DNA from: Actinomycetospora sp. NBRC 106378
Lineage (GTDB): Bacteria > Actinomycetota > Actinomycetes > Mycobacteriales > Pseudonocardiaceae
Assembly (NCBI RefSeq): GCF_030269685.1
Contig: NZ_BSTT01000024.1
Location: 1-50,465, forward strand
Direction: 5' to 3'
Length of the DNA stretch: 50,465 bases
Program-made: the position numbers and the translations under genes
Notes under the pieces: model-generated
Database searches by the model: none
Told to the model about the DNA's origin: nothing
What the model saw: only the letters and a program-made list of their open reading frames with translations
Shown: positions 41,647 to 49,040 of the stretch, in pieces
Layout of the letters: every line of letters begins with the position of its first letter
How positions within the stretch are numbered: the first letter of the stretch is position 1

Positions 41647-42804
41647 TCAGGCGCGGCGGTCCACCACCACCGCGGTCGCGTCCCGCGCGAGCTCGCCACC
41701 CCCGTGCTCCCGCCACGACTCGATGAGGGCGTGCGGCAGCCCCGCGAGGCCCTCCGCGGCGCCGAAGGACGCCCCGGTGGCCTCCCCGCCGAAGGCCCGC
41801 CCTGCCGCGTCCCGCACCCCCGGCCCGCCCGCCGAGACGACCAGGAGGGCGTCGCCGGCGAGGACCTCGACGGACCCGGCGCGGTAGCTCGATCGTTCGA
41901 AGCACCCGAGCGCCTCGTGGATCGGCAGGCCCGGCTCCCACACGCGGCCTCCCGCGCCGCCGCGTCGCAGGAGCAGGACGGGCGGCTCCTCGCCCGCCCG
42001 CACGACCTCCGCCCGGTCGGCGTCCAGATCGACCGACAGCACGGTCGCGGCGACCTCGGCGCGGCCGCGCCAGTGGTCGTGGACCACCTGGTCGGCGAGC
42101 GACACCTGGTCCGCGAGGGACAGGCCGGCGCGACGCGCGTGCCGGAGCGCGGTGATCGTGAGGGCCGCCGGCAGCGCGGCCGACAGGCTGCGGCCGCGGG
42201 CGTCGACGACGGCCACCCACACCCGGTCGCCGTCGATCGACCAGTCGAAGAGGTCGCTCGCGACCCGCGGCGCGGGCTCGATCGCGGCGGCGAGCCGGAC
42301 CCGGTCGCTGACGACGGAGGTCGGCGGGAGCAACTGCCACCCGAACTCGGCGCTGACGCTGTACGAGGTCGATCGCCGGCGGAGTTCCACGAGGTCGGTG
42401 ATGCGGGACGCCTGCACCAGCAGCAGCGCGGTCTGCTCGGCGAGATCGACGAGCAGCTCGTCGGTCGTGCCCGTCGCCCCGTGCACCGTCAGCACGCCGT
42501 GCACGACGCCCCGGGCCGCCAGGGCGACGTCGGCGCGGTCCCGGTCGCGGTGCACGACGCCGGGACGGAGGTCCCCGTCGCGCCGGGGCCGGGGCGCGGC
42601 CGAGGTCCCGGAGGTGCCCACCGCCCGCAGCGTCCTGCCCGCCCGGTCGATGAGGCGGAGCTCGACGAGGTCCGCGCCGAGCCGTCGGGCGATCTCGGTG
42701 GCGCACACGGGGCCGACGCGGTCGGCCGGGGCGTCGAGCGCCGCCCGGCGGAGCGCGTCGGTCGGCGAGGGACCGGACGGGGAGGTGTCGATGCGATCGC
42801 CCAC
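41647..42804 (-). CDS. GAF-like sensor with PP2C/SpoIIE-type phosphatase domain
   Basis: The 385-residue protein has an N-terminal GAF-like region (about 15-150), followed by a SpoIIE/PP2C phosphatase domain. WSIDGDRVWVAVVDARGRSLSAAL corresponds to the metal-binding DVSGHG strand, and VLAGDALLVVSAGGPG to the late strand with a DG-like motif. Several canonical Asp-Gly pairs are changed (DARGRS, SAGGPG), so activity may be reduced. Such proteins usually dephosphorylate anti-anti-sigma factors. The GTG at 42804 follows GGAAGG. No partner anti-sigma gene is nearby. Confidence 0.75.
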   Translation of the reverse strand: MGDRIDTSPSGPSPTDALRRAALDAPADRVGPVCATEIARRLGADLVELRLIDRAGRTLRAVGTSGTSAAPRPRRDGDLRPGVVHRDRDRADVALAARGVVHGVLTVHGATGTTDELLVDLAEQTALLLVQASRITDLVELRRRSTSYSVSAEFGWQLLPPTSVVSDRVRLAAAIEPAPRVASDLFDWSIDGDRVWVAVVDARGRSLSAALPAALTITALRHARRAGLSLADQVSLADQVVHDHWRGRAEVAATVLSVDLDADRAEVVRAGEEPPVLLLRRGGAGGRVWEPGLPIHEALGCFERSSYRAGSVEVLAGDALLVVSAGGPGVRDAAGRAFGGEATGASFGAAEGLAGLPHALIESWREHGGGELARDATAVVVDRRA

Positions 42805-42897
42805 GATGCCGCCTTCCCCGTTCGTGCGCACCGGACACCCGCGACACGGGCACGTCATGGTGATGACCGCGGGCGCTGCGGGGAGGAGGGTGGGGCC

Positions 42898-43152
42898 ATG
42901 GCTGACGAACCACGCACCGACGCCGAACTCGCCCGCGCGATCGACGAGAACGCCGAGGCCGAGCACGCCCTGCGCAACGGCAGCCACGGCGGGCTCGGCG
43001 AGGAGGACACGCGGCGTCTCCACGAGCTGCAGGTCGAACGGGACCGGCTCTACGACCTCAAGCGCCAGCGCCAGGCCCAGCGCGACGCCGGGCAGGATCC
43101 GGGCGAGGCGCACGAGCGGGACGCCGGGACGGTCGAGGGCTACCGGCAGTAG
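42898..43152 (+). CDS. DUF2630-like small protein
   Basis: The 84-residue acidic/basic helical protein resembles the actinobacterial DUF2630 family: EEDTRRLHELQVERDRLYDL and KRQRQAQRDAG predict a helical hairpin of coiled-coil type. The ATG at 42898 is preceded by a strong GGGAGGAGGG. Function unknown. It diverges from the phosphatase gene. Confidence 0.75.
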   Translation: MADEPRTDAELARAIDENAEAEHALRNGSHGGLGEEDTRRLHELQVERDRLYDLKRQRQAQRDAGQDPGEAHERDAGTVEGYRQ

Positions 43153-43202
43153 CGCTCGGAGGACCGGGGGGTCACCCTCCGTCGTCGTTTAGAGTCGGGC
43201 GC

Positions 43203-43730
43203 ATGTGGACAGGGGGGCACGGACCGGACATTCCGGCCCACCGTGTCCCCGTGGCGGCGGCGCTGGGCACCGCGCTCGCCCTCGGCGCCCACCTCGTGGG
43301 CGGTGGCGCCCGGCCGACCGGGGTAGTCCTCACCGTCGTCGTCGCGGTCTCCGCGGTGGTCTCGGCCGCCGCCCTGCGCACCGGCCGCGTCTCGCGCGGG
43401 CCGTGGACCGCGCTCGCCGTCCTCCTGCTCGGCCAGGTCGCCCTCGAGGCGGTCCTGGCCACGGCCGACCACCACGTCGTCACCGCCGTCGCCGCGCTCG
43501 GCGTGCACGGGGCCGCCGCGCTCGCCGCGGCCCTGCTCCTGCTCGGCGGCGCCCGCCTCGCCGACGACCTGCGGGAGACCGCCGACCGGGTGCTGTCCCG
43601 GTCCTGGTGGCGCCGTCCCCCGGGCCCGCAGCGGGCGTACGGAGCGGCGGCGACCCGTCGTCGGGGCGTCCTGCGGGCGGGGCGGGCGGTCGACGCGAGC
43701 GGCGCCCGGGGGCCTCCGGTGCCCGCCTGA
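43203..43730 (+). CDS. Hypothetical membrane protein
   Basis: The 175-residue protein has about four hydrophobic helices (VAAALGTALALGAHLVGG, TGVVLTVVVAVSAVVSAA, TALAVLLLGQVALEAVL, AAALAAALLLLGG) and a basic, Pro/Ala-rich cytoplasmic tail. I recognise no family motif with certainty. TAGAGT (43190-43195) lies 7 bp before the ATG, and no ribosome site is seen, suggesting leaderless translation. It precedes the glxA-like gene by 40 bp and may be co-transcribed. Confidence 0.65.
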   Translation: MWTGGHGPDIPAHRVPVAAALGTALALGAHLVGGGARPTGVVLTVVVAVSAVVSAAALRTGRVSRGPWTALAVLLLGQVALEAVLATADHHVVTAVAALGVHGAAALAAALLLLGGARLADDLRETADRVLSRSWWRRPPGPQRAYGAAATRRRGVLRAGRAVDASGARGPPVPA

Positions 43731-43770
43731 TCCCGGGCCCCGTCCACCCCCTCCCCGAGGAGGTGTCGTC

Positions 43771-45708
43771 CTGCGCACCTCGCGCCGGCTGCGACCTCTC
43801 GTCCTGACCGTCATCGCCCTCGCCGTCCTGCTCGGCGTCAACCTGCCGCCCGCGGTCGCCTACGTGCAGGACTGGCAGTACCAGCGGATGATCGACTCGC
43901 TCGACTACCAGCGGCAGTTCGGGAAGTGGGACGTCCTCGAACTGCCCCCCGACCAGCGCGTCAACGCGATCCACTCCGCCCTGCTGCCCTCCGGCAAGGT
44001 CCTGTTGATCGCCGGGTCGGGCAACAAGGAGGACATGTTCGCGACGCGGGCCCTCAAGAGCCTGCTCTACGACCCTGCCACCGGCGCGTCCCGCGTGATC
44101 CCCGTGCCGGACGACATGTTCTGCGGCGGTCAGACCCTGCTCCCCGACGGCCGGCTGCTCGTCGCGGGCGGTACCGCGCGCTACGAGAAGCTCGACGGCG
44201 CCGTCACCTACGCCGGCGGCGCGATGCGGGTGAAGAACGAGAACCCCGACGTCGGGCGCGACATCCCCGCGGGCACCGAGTTCGTCTCCCCCGAGGGCAA
44301 GGCCTACCGCACGATCCGGCCCAACGTGCTCCCGCCGGCGACGAAGGTGGCGACCCGCACCGGCGCCACCGTCACCGCCGCCGAGGAGCGGGTGTTCGTC
44401 GAGGCCGTCGCGCCCGGGCCGGCGGGCACCACGCTGCAACCCGGCCTGCAGTACGCGATCACCGGCCTCGACCCCGCCTCGGCGAAGGACGTCTACGGGC
44501 TCGGCGAGGCCCTGACCCTGGACAAGCAGAACTACCAGGGCACCGAGAGCGCGTACACGTTCGACCCGGTCGCCGAGACCTGGTCACCGGTCGACGACAT
44601 GGACTTCGCGCGCTGGTACCCGACGCTGACGCCCCTGCCGAACGGCGAGGTGCTGACGCTGTCGGGGCTGGACAACATCGGCAACGTGCTCAACGGCGAG
44701 ACCGAGCACTTCGACCCGCGCACCGACCGGTTCGTCGAGGACAAGCAGCTCACGCAGTACTTCCCCACCTACCCCGCGGTGTTCGCCACCGAGGCGCCGA
44801 ACCGCCTCTTCTACACCGGCGCGAACTCCGGCTACGGACCGGCCGAGGCCGGACGACTCCCCGGCTTCTGGGACCTCGACACCAACGTCCTGCGCCCCGT
44901 ACCCGGGCTCCGCGACCCGAACCTGCTGGAGACGGCGGGTTCGGCCTGGCTCGGCCCGGTGCAGGACCAGCGGATGGTGGTCGTCGGGGGCGGTGGGATC
45001 GGGGAGAGCCCGCTGACCACCGCCCGGATCGACGAGATCGACCTCGACGCGCCCGACCCGGCCTTCCGGCCCGGCCCGCTGCTCCCCGACCCGGTCCGCT
45101 ACCCGAACCTCACGACGCTGCCCGACGACTCGATGCTCATCAGCCACGGCTCGCGCGACTACCGCGGCAAGGGCGACTCCGACGTCCTCGACGCCCACCT
45201 GCTCCGCCCCGAGGGCGGGCCGGGCGGCACGCTGACCGAGGCCGCCGATCCCAAGGTCGGCCGGAACTACCACGGCCAGGCGGTCCTGCTCCCCGACGGG
45301 CGGGTCCTGACGGCGGGTTCGGACCCGCTCTTCGACGACGAGCGCAACACCGTCCCGGGGACCTTCGAGCAGCGCCTGGAGATCTACACCCCGCCGTACC
45401 TGTTCCAGGGCGCCCGCCCGGAGATCACCGGAGCGCCCGACGTCATGCGCCGCGGGACCACGGTGGTGGTGCAGACGCCCGACGCCGAGCGCATCGCGAA
45501 GGTGCGCCTCATGCGGCTCATGACCTCCACGCACGTCACGGCGGTCGACCAGTTCTCCGTGGCCGTCGAGGCCCGCCCGACGGGCGGTGATGCGCTGGAG
45601 CTGACGCTGCCGCCCGAGCTCGAGACGCTGCAGGTCGGCAACTACATGCTGGTCGTGGTCGACGACCGGGGCGTGCCGTCGGTCGGCGAGATGGTGCGGG
45701 TGCCGTAG
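43771..45708 (+). CDS. glxA: GlxA-like copper radical oxidase (galactose/glyoxal oxidase family), apparent CTG start
   Basis: The 645-residue protein has an N-terminal basic patch and a membrane anchor (VLTVIALAVLLGVNL), a kelch propeller and a C-terminal DUF1929 domain. Copper-radical residues are visible: Cys in MFCGGQTLLPDGRLLVAGG, Tyr in ARWYPTLTPLPNGEVL, Tyr-His in GRNYHGQAVLLPDGRVL and His in TSTHVTAVDQ. The first ATG/GTG in frame (GTG 43864) lacks a ribosome site and would remove the anchor. CTG at 43771 has a perfect GAGGAGG seven bases upstream, so I use it. Streptomyces GlxA acts in glycan deposition at the cell surface with CslA, which is not present here. Confidence 0.85.
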   Translation: MRTSRRLRPLVLTVIALAVLLGVNLPPAVAYVQDWQYQRMIDSLDYQRQFGKWDVLELPPDQRVNAIHSALLPSGKVLLIAGSGNKEDMFATRALKSLLYDPATGASRVIPVPDDMFCGGQTLLPDGRLLVAGGTARYEKLDGAVTYAGGAMRVKNENPDVGRDIPAGTEFVSPEGKAYRTIRPNVLPPATKVATRTGATVTAAEERVFVEAVAPGPAGTTLQPGLQYAITGLDPASAKDVYGLGEALTLDKQNYQGTESAYTFDPVAETWSPVDDMDFARWYPTLTPLPNGEVLTLSGLDNIGNVLNGETEHFDPRTDRFVEDKQLTQYFPTYPAVFATEAPNRLFYTGANSGYGPAEAGRLPGFWDLDTNVLRPVPGLRDPNLLETAGSAWLGPVQDQRMVVVGGGGIGESPLTTARIDEIDLDAPDPAFRPGPLLPDPVRYPNLTTLPDDSMLISHGSRDYRGKGDSDVLDAHLLRPEGGPGGTLTEAADPKVGRNYHGQAVLLPDGRVLTAGSDPLFDDERNTVPGTFEQRLEIYTPPYLFQGARPEITGAPDVMRRGTTVVVQTPDAERIAKVRLMRLMTSTHVTAVDQFSVAVEARPTGGDALELTLPPELETLQVGNYMLVVVDDRGVPSVGEMVRVP

Positions 45709-45722
45709 GGGGCGCCCCTCCT

Positions 45723-45783
45723 CCGTGGCAGGAAAGCGTCGTTGCTGTCATGTCGTGACAGCAACGACGCTTTCCTGCCACGG
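45723..45783. repeat. 28-bp perfect hairpin repeat, copy 1
   Basis: Arms 45723-45750 and 45756-45783 pair perfectly around the loop TGTCG. The stem core GTGGCAGGAAAGCGTCGTTG and its last six bases CTGTCA are identical to copy 2 at 46996-47052, while the loops differ. It lies 14 bp past the glxA-like stop and could end transcription from either side. Confidence 0.85.
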
Positions 45784-45822
45784 GGAGGGGGCGGGTTTCC
45801 GGACACCGCGCCGGGCGGCAGC

Positions 45823-46212
45823 ATGGATCTCGTGACCTCGGTCAGCGATCCGCCCGCCCCCACCCTCGACGACCTCTCCGCACGGCTGGACGACCTCTCC
45901 GCACGGCTGGACGACCTCCTGCCGGAGATCCGGGCCCGTGCCGCCGAGGCCGAGCGGGCCTGCACGCTCCCGGCCGACGTGGCCCGGGCGCTCGAGGGCG
46001 TCGGCGTGTTCCGGCTGCAGCGCGTCCGCGCCCTCGGCGGGCTCGAGGCCGACCCCGTCGTCATCCTCGACGTGATCGAGCGGCTCGCCCACGCCGACGC
46101 GTCCACGGCCTGGGCGACGCTGATCGGCATGACCGCGTCGTCCTTCTACTCCGCCGAGGCCGACCGCACCGTCGGATGCCACCGACTCGAGCCGGCAGGG
46201 CCGACGGGGTGA
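45823..46212 (+). pseudogene. N-terminal fragment of an acyl-CoA dehydrogenase-like gene
   Basis: The 129-residue ORF has the N-terminal helical domain of the acyl-CoA dehydrogenase/HpaH-like family (LPADVARALEGVGVFRLQ, EPDPVVILDVIERLAHADA-like, STAWATLIGMTAS). It stops where the family continues for about 250 more residues. Homology is lost near 46165, and the tail runs into the methyltransferase start (GTGA overlap). No remainder of the gene is found in the window. It begins with two tandem 21-bp copies (45868-45909) encoding DDLSARL. It is most likely a truncated remnant. Confidence 0.65.
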
Positions 46213-46985
46213 CCGGGCCGGACCCCGAGACGGCCAACACCGCGCGGGTCTACGACTACCTGCTCGGCGGCGCGCACAACTTCGCCGCCGACCGGGAGGC
46301 CGCCCGGCGCGCCGTCGCGGCCACCCCGATCCTGCCGGTGGCGGCGCGGGCCAACCGGGCCTATCTCGGCCGGGTCGTCACGTGGTGCCTGCAGCAGGGC
46401 GTCCGCCAGTTCCTCGACCTCGGTTCCGGCGTGCCGACCGTCGGCAACGTGCACGAGATCGCGCACCGGATCGACCCGGCCACGCGGGTGGCCTACGTCG
46501 ACGTCGAGCCGGTCGCGGTCGCGGTGGCCGACGACCTGCTCCGCGGCCTCCCCACCGCCACCGTCACGCGGGCCGACCTCGCCGACCCCGACGCGGTCCT
46601 CGCCGCGCCCGGGGTGGCCGACCTGCTCGACTTCGCGCAGCCCGTCGCCGTGCTGGCGGTCGCGGTGCTGCACTTCGTGCCCGGCGACGTGGGTGCGGTG
46701 CTCGCCGCCTACCGGCGCCGGCTGGCGCCCGGCAGCGTCGTCGCCATCAGCCATGGCAGCGACGACCTCGACGACCCCGACCTGGCCGCGATGCTCCGGG
46801 CCGGTGCGGAGTCCTACCGCGGCAGCGCGATGCCCGTGACCTACCGGAGCCGGGCCGAGATCCGCGGGCTGCTGGCGGGTCTCGACGTCGTCGAGCCGGG
46901 ACTGGTGGACGCCACGAACTGGCCCGTGGCCGACCCCTCCGCACCGCCGTCGGCCTTCTACGCGCTCGTGGGCCAGGTGCGGTAG
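46209..46985 (+). CDS. SAM-dependent methyltransferase (DUF574/Methyltransf_19 family)
   Basis: The 258-residue protein opens with PETANTARVYDYLLGGAHNF, the hallmark of the actinobacterial S-adenosyl methyltransferase family (formerly DUF574). FLDLGSGVPTVGNVHEIA is the SAM-binding motif I, and VAYVDVEPVAVA supplies the acidic residue. These genes are abundant in Actinobacteria and have unknown substrates. The GTG at 46209 overlaps the truncated dehydrogenase stop; an upstream start at 46176 is possible. The gene and the fragment lie between the two hairpin repeats. Confidence 0.87.
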   Translation: MTGPDPETANTARVYDYLLGGAHNFAADREAARRAVAATPILPVAARANRAYLGRVVTWCLQQGVRQFLDLGSGVPTVGNVHEIAHRIDPATRVAYVDVEPVAVAVADDLLRGLPTATVTRADLADPDAVLAAPGVADLLDFAQPVAVLAVAVLHFVPGDVGAVLAAYRRRLAPGSVVAISHGSDDLDDPDLAAMLRAGAESYRGSAMPVTYRSRAEIRGLLAGLDVVEPGLVDATNWPVADPSAPPSAFYALVGQVR

Positions 46986-46995
46986 CCCCCTGCTC

Positions 46996-47052
46996 GTGGC
47001 AGGAAAGCGTCGTTGCTGTCACGAGATGACAGCAACGACGCTTTCCTGCCAC
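46996..47052. repeat. 26-bp perfect hairpin repeat, copy 2
   Basis: Arms 46996-47021 and 47027-47052 pair perfectly around the loop CGAGA. The stem is identical to copy 1 at 45723-45783 over 26 bp per arm. It sits 10 bp past the methyltransferase stop and 10 bp before the end of the convergent oxidase gene, an ideal place for a bidirectional terminator. Confidence 0.85.
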
Positions 47053-47062
47053 CGGGGGCCGG

Positions 47063-48409
47063 TCACCCGCCCACGCGCGTCCCGACCTGCCGGAACAGCC
47101 CGTCCGGGTCGACCCGGCGCTGGGTGGCGAGCAGCCGCGCCAGCGTCGCGTCGTCCCACGCCCGGCCGATCACGCCGGCCCGTGCGGCGCCCAGGAAGTT
47201 CGGGAGCACGCCCGCCGACCACGGCGCCAGCGCGTCGACGACGCCCGGCACGACGACGGGCACCACGCCGGCCAGCTCCGGCACCATCGGCCCGAGCGCG
47301 TAGAGCGCGAACGGGGCGTCGCGGCCGGCGACCGAGTCGAGGTCCGGCCCCCGCGTGATCGCCCCGCCGAACGCCCGCAGCTCGGCCATGATCAGCGGGG
47401 TCTCGACGCCGGGTCCCGCGACGGCGAGCAGCGCGTCGAGCGCCGCGTCGGGCAGGTCGGTGAGCAGCGTCGACGCGTCCCACACCGGCATCGGGTCGGT
47501 CGGGTCGGCGTGCACCGCGTCGATCGCGGCGAACGGCATCTCCCCGACCATGTCCGCGATCGGCTCGACGTCCAGTCCGCGCATCGGCGCGAGCAGCGCC
47601 GCGCCGTCGTCGGCACCCGCCGTCGTCGTGAAGCGCAGGTGCACGACGAACCGGCCCTGCAGCGGCGGCGGCAGCGACGGGTCCGGCGGCAGCCGGAGCA
47701 GCGCGACCGAGCTGGAGGCGTGCTCGGGCAGCGTCGTCACCCAGTCCCGCCAGGCCGGCAGGACCTCCGGGGCGGCCTCCCCGGGCAGGAAGATGCCGCC
47801 GCCGTAGAGGCGGGTGACGGGGTGCAGGTCCACCTCGAGCTCGACGACGATGCCGAACCCGGCCTTCCCGCCGCGCAGCGCGGCGAGGAGATCCGGGTCG
47901 TCGTCGGTGTCGACGAGCTCGCCGGTGCCGGTGACGACCAGCGCCCGGCGCAGGTGGTCCGAGCCGACCCCGAACTCCCGCGACAGGGGCCCGTGGCCGC
48001 CGCCGAGCAGGAACCCGGCCACGCCGACGCCCGAGGACGAGCCGCAGACCGGGGCGAGGCCGTGCGGGGTGGTGGCGGCGATGACCTGCGTCCAGGTGGC
48101 GCCCCCGCCGACGACGGCGACGCGGCGCCCGGGGTCGACGCGGACGTCGTCGAGGTGGCGGGTCGAGACCAGCAGCGAGCCCGCGAGGTCGGACGCGATG
48201 CCGTGGCCGGTGGCCTGCACGGTCACCGGGAGGCCCTCGGCGCGGGCACGGCGGACCGCGGCGGCGACGTCGTCGGGACTGCGGGCCTCCCAGACCAGGT
48301 CGGGACGTGGCCGGTGGGCGGTGTTGAAGGTGGCGACGGCGGCGTCGTAGCCGGGGTCATGCGAACGGATCGCGAGGGAGGCGGTCGAGGTGGCGGGGGC
48401 GGCGGTCAT
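47063..48409 (-). CDS. FAD-linked oxidase (berberine bridge enzyme-like/p-cresol methylhydroxylase fold)
   Basis: The 448-residue protein has the FAD-binding PP-loop region with VTVQATGHGIASDL, where the His of GHG can bind FAD covalently. VCGSSSGVGVAGFLLGGGHGPLSREFG follows, where BBE enzymes have a second covalent Cys that is absent here. The C-terminus RVDPDGLFRQ is typical of BBE-like oxidases. It should oxidise sugars or secondary metabolites with O2. There is no signal peptide. The ATG at 48409 follows AAGGAG. Confidence 0.88.
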   Translation of the reverse strand: MTAAPATSTASLAIRSHDPGYDAAVATFNTAHRPRPDLVWEARSPDDVAAAVRRARAEGLPVTVQATGHGIASDLAGSLLVSTRHLDDVRVDPGRRVAVVGGGATWTQVIAATTPHGLAPVCGSSSGVGVAGFLLGGGHGPLSREFGVGSDHLRRALVVTGTGELVDTDDDPDLLAALRGGKAGFGIVVELEVDLHPVTRLYGGGIFLPGEAAPEVLPAWRDWVTTLPEHASSSVALLRLPPDPSLPPPLQGRFVVHLRFTTTAGADDGAALLAPMRGLDVEPIADMVGEMPFAAIDAVHADPTDPMPVWDASTLLTDLPDAALDALLAVAGPGVETPLIMAELRAFGGAITRGPDLDSVAGRDAPFALYALGPMVPELAGVVPVVVPGVVDALAPWSAGVLPNFLGAARAGVIGRAWDDATLARLLATQRRVDPDGLFRQVGTRVGG

Positions 48410-48513
48410 GGCTCTTCTCCTTGGCGGGGGTGGTGCGACGGGGCGGGACGACGGGAGCCCCCGGGCGGGGCTCCCGCACGAGGGCGGGGGTCACGGGCTC
48501 GGTCGGGGTGCGC

Positions 48514-48927
48514 TCAGCGGCCGGCGGTGGCGTCGATCTCGACCGCCATCCCGGGCACGGCGAGGCGGGAGACCTCGACCAGCGTCGCCGGGGGCGTGGC
48601 CCCGAGGGCCGCGAGCCGCTCGACGAGCACGCCGTACGACGCGAGGGCCGCGTCCATGTCGGTCACGTAGACCACGAGGCGGGTGACGTCGCGGAGGTCC
48701 ATGCCGCCGCGGGCGAGCATGTCCTCGACGTTCGCGGTCGCGAGTGCCATCTGGGCGGCGACGTCGTCGGCGTGCAGGAAGGTGCCGTCGGCGTCGATCG
48801 ACCCCTGTCCGGCTACGGTGAGTATCCGGCTCGGCGCGGGCCGGAGCTGCGCCTGGTCGTAGTGGAACCCGAGGTTCCAGCTCGTCGGGTTGATGCGGAT
48901 CGTGGCGTCGACCTCGGTGTTCGTCAT
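48514..48927 (-). CDS. RidA/YjgF/Rid-family protein
   Basis: The 137-residue single-domain protein has ILTVAGQGSIDADGTFLHAD, VEDMLARGGMDLRDVTRLVVYVTD and TLVEVSRLAVPGMAVEIDATA, the Rid-family core. The family Arg of the deaminase site is replaced by a position not clearly conserved, so imine deaminase activity is uncertain. It lies 104 bp upstream of the FAD oxidase on the same strand and probably shares its control; Rid proteins remove reactive imines or enamines from flavin oxidases. Confidence 0.85.
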   Translation of the reverse strand: MTNTEVDATIRINPTSWNLGFHYDQAQLRPAPSRILTVAGQGSIDADGTFLHADDVAAQMALATANVEDMLARGGMDLRDVTRLVVYVTDMDAALASYGVLVERLAALGATPPATLVEVSRLAVPGMAVEIDATAGR

Positions 48928-48988
48928 GCCGAGAAGCCTGGCGACCCGCCGTCGGGAAGCCCATCCCAACAACCTGGGCCATCCCGTT

Positions 48989-49009
48989 CCCAGATTTCTG
49001 GGGTACCCC
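48989..49009. promoter_or_regulatory. Overlapping palindromes between ridA-like and luxR-type genes
   Basis: CCCAGA-TT-TCTGGG (48989-49002) overlaps the perfect palindrome GGGGTACCCC (49000-49009). TACCTT (49028-49033) lies 7 bp before the luxR-type ATG and looks like a -10 for a leaderless message. The palindromes sit about where an activator or autorepressor would bind. Confidence 0.5.
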
Positions 49010-49040
49010 GAATGCCCTGTCGAGGGCTACCTTGCGTGAC

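Noticed and set aside
45723..47052. Hairpin repeats as a CRISPR array
   Set aside because: Only two copies, 1.2 kb apart, each a perfect long palindrome with no spacers and no cas genes.
45723..47052. The two hairpins as ends of a composite mobile element carrying the methyltransferase
   Set aside because: No transposase lies inside and no target duplication was seen. Both hairpins sit at gene ends, as terminators do. Kept only as a repeat-family finding.
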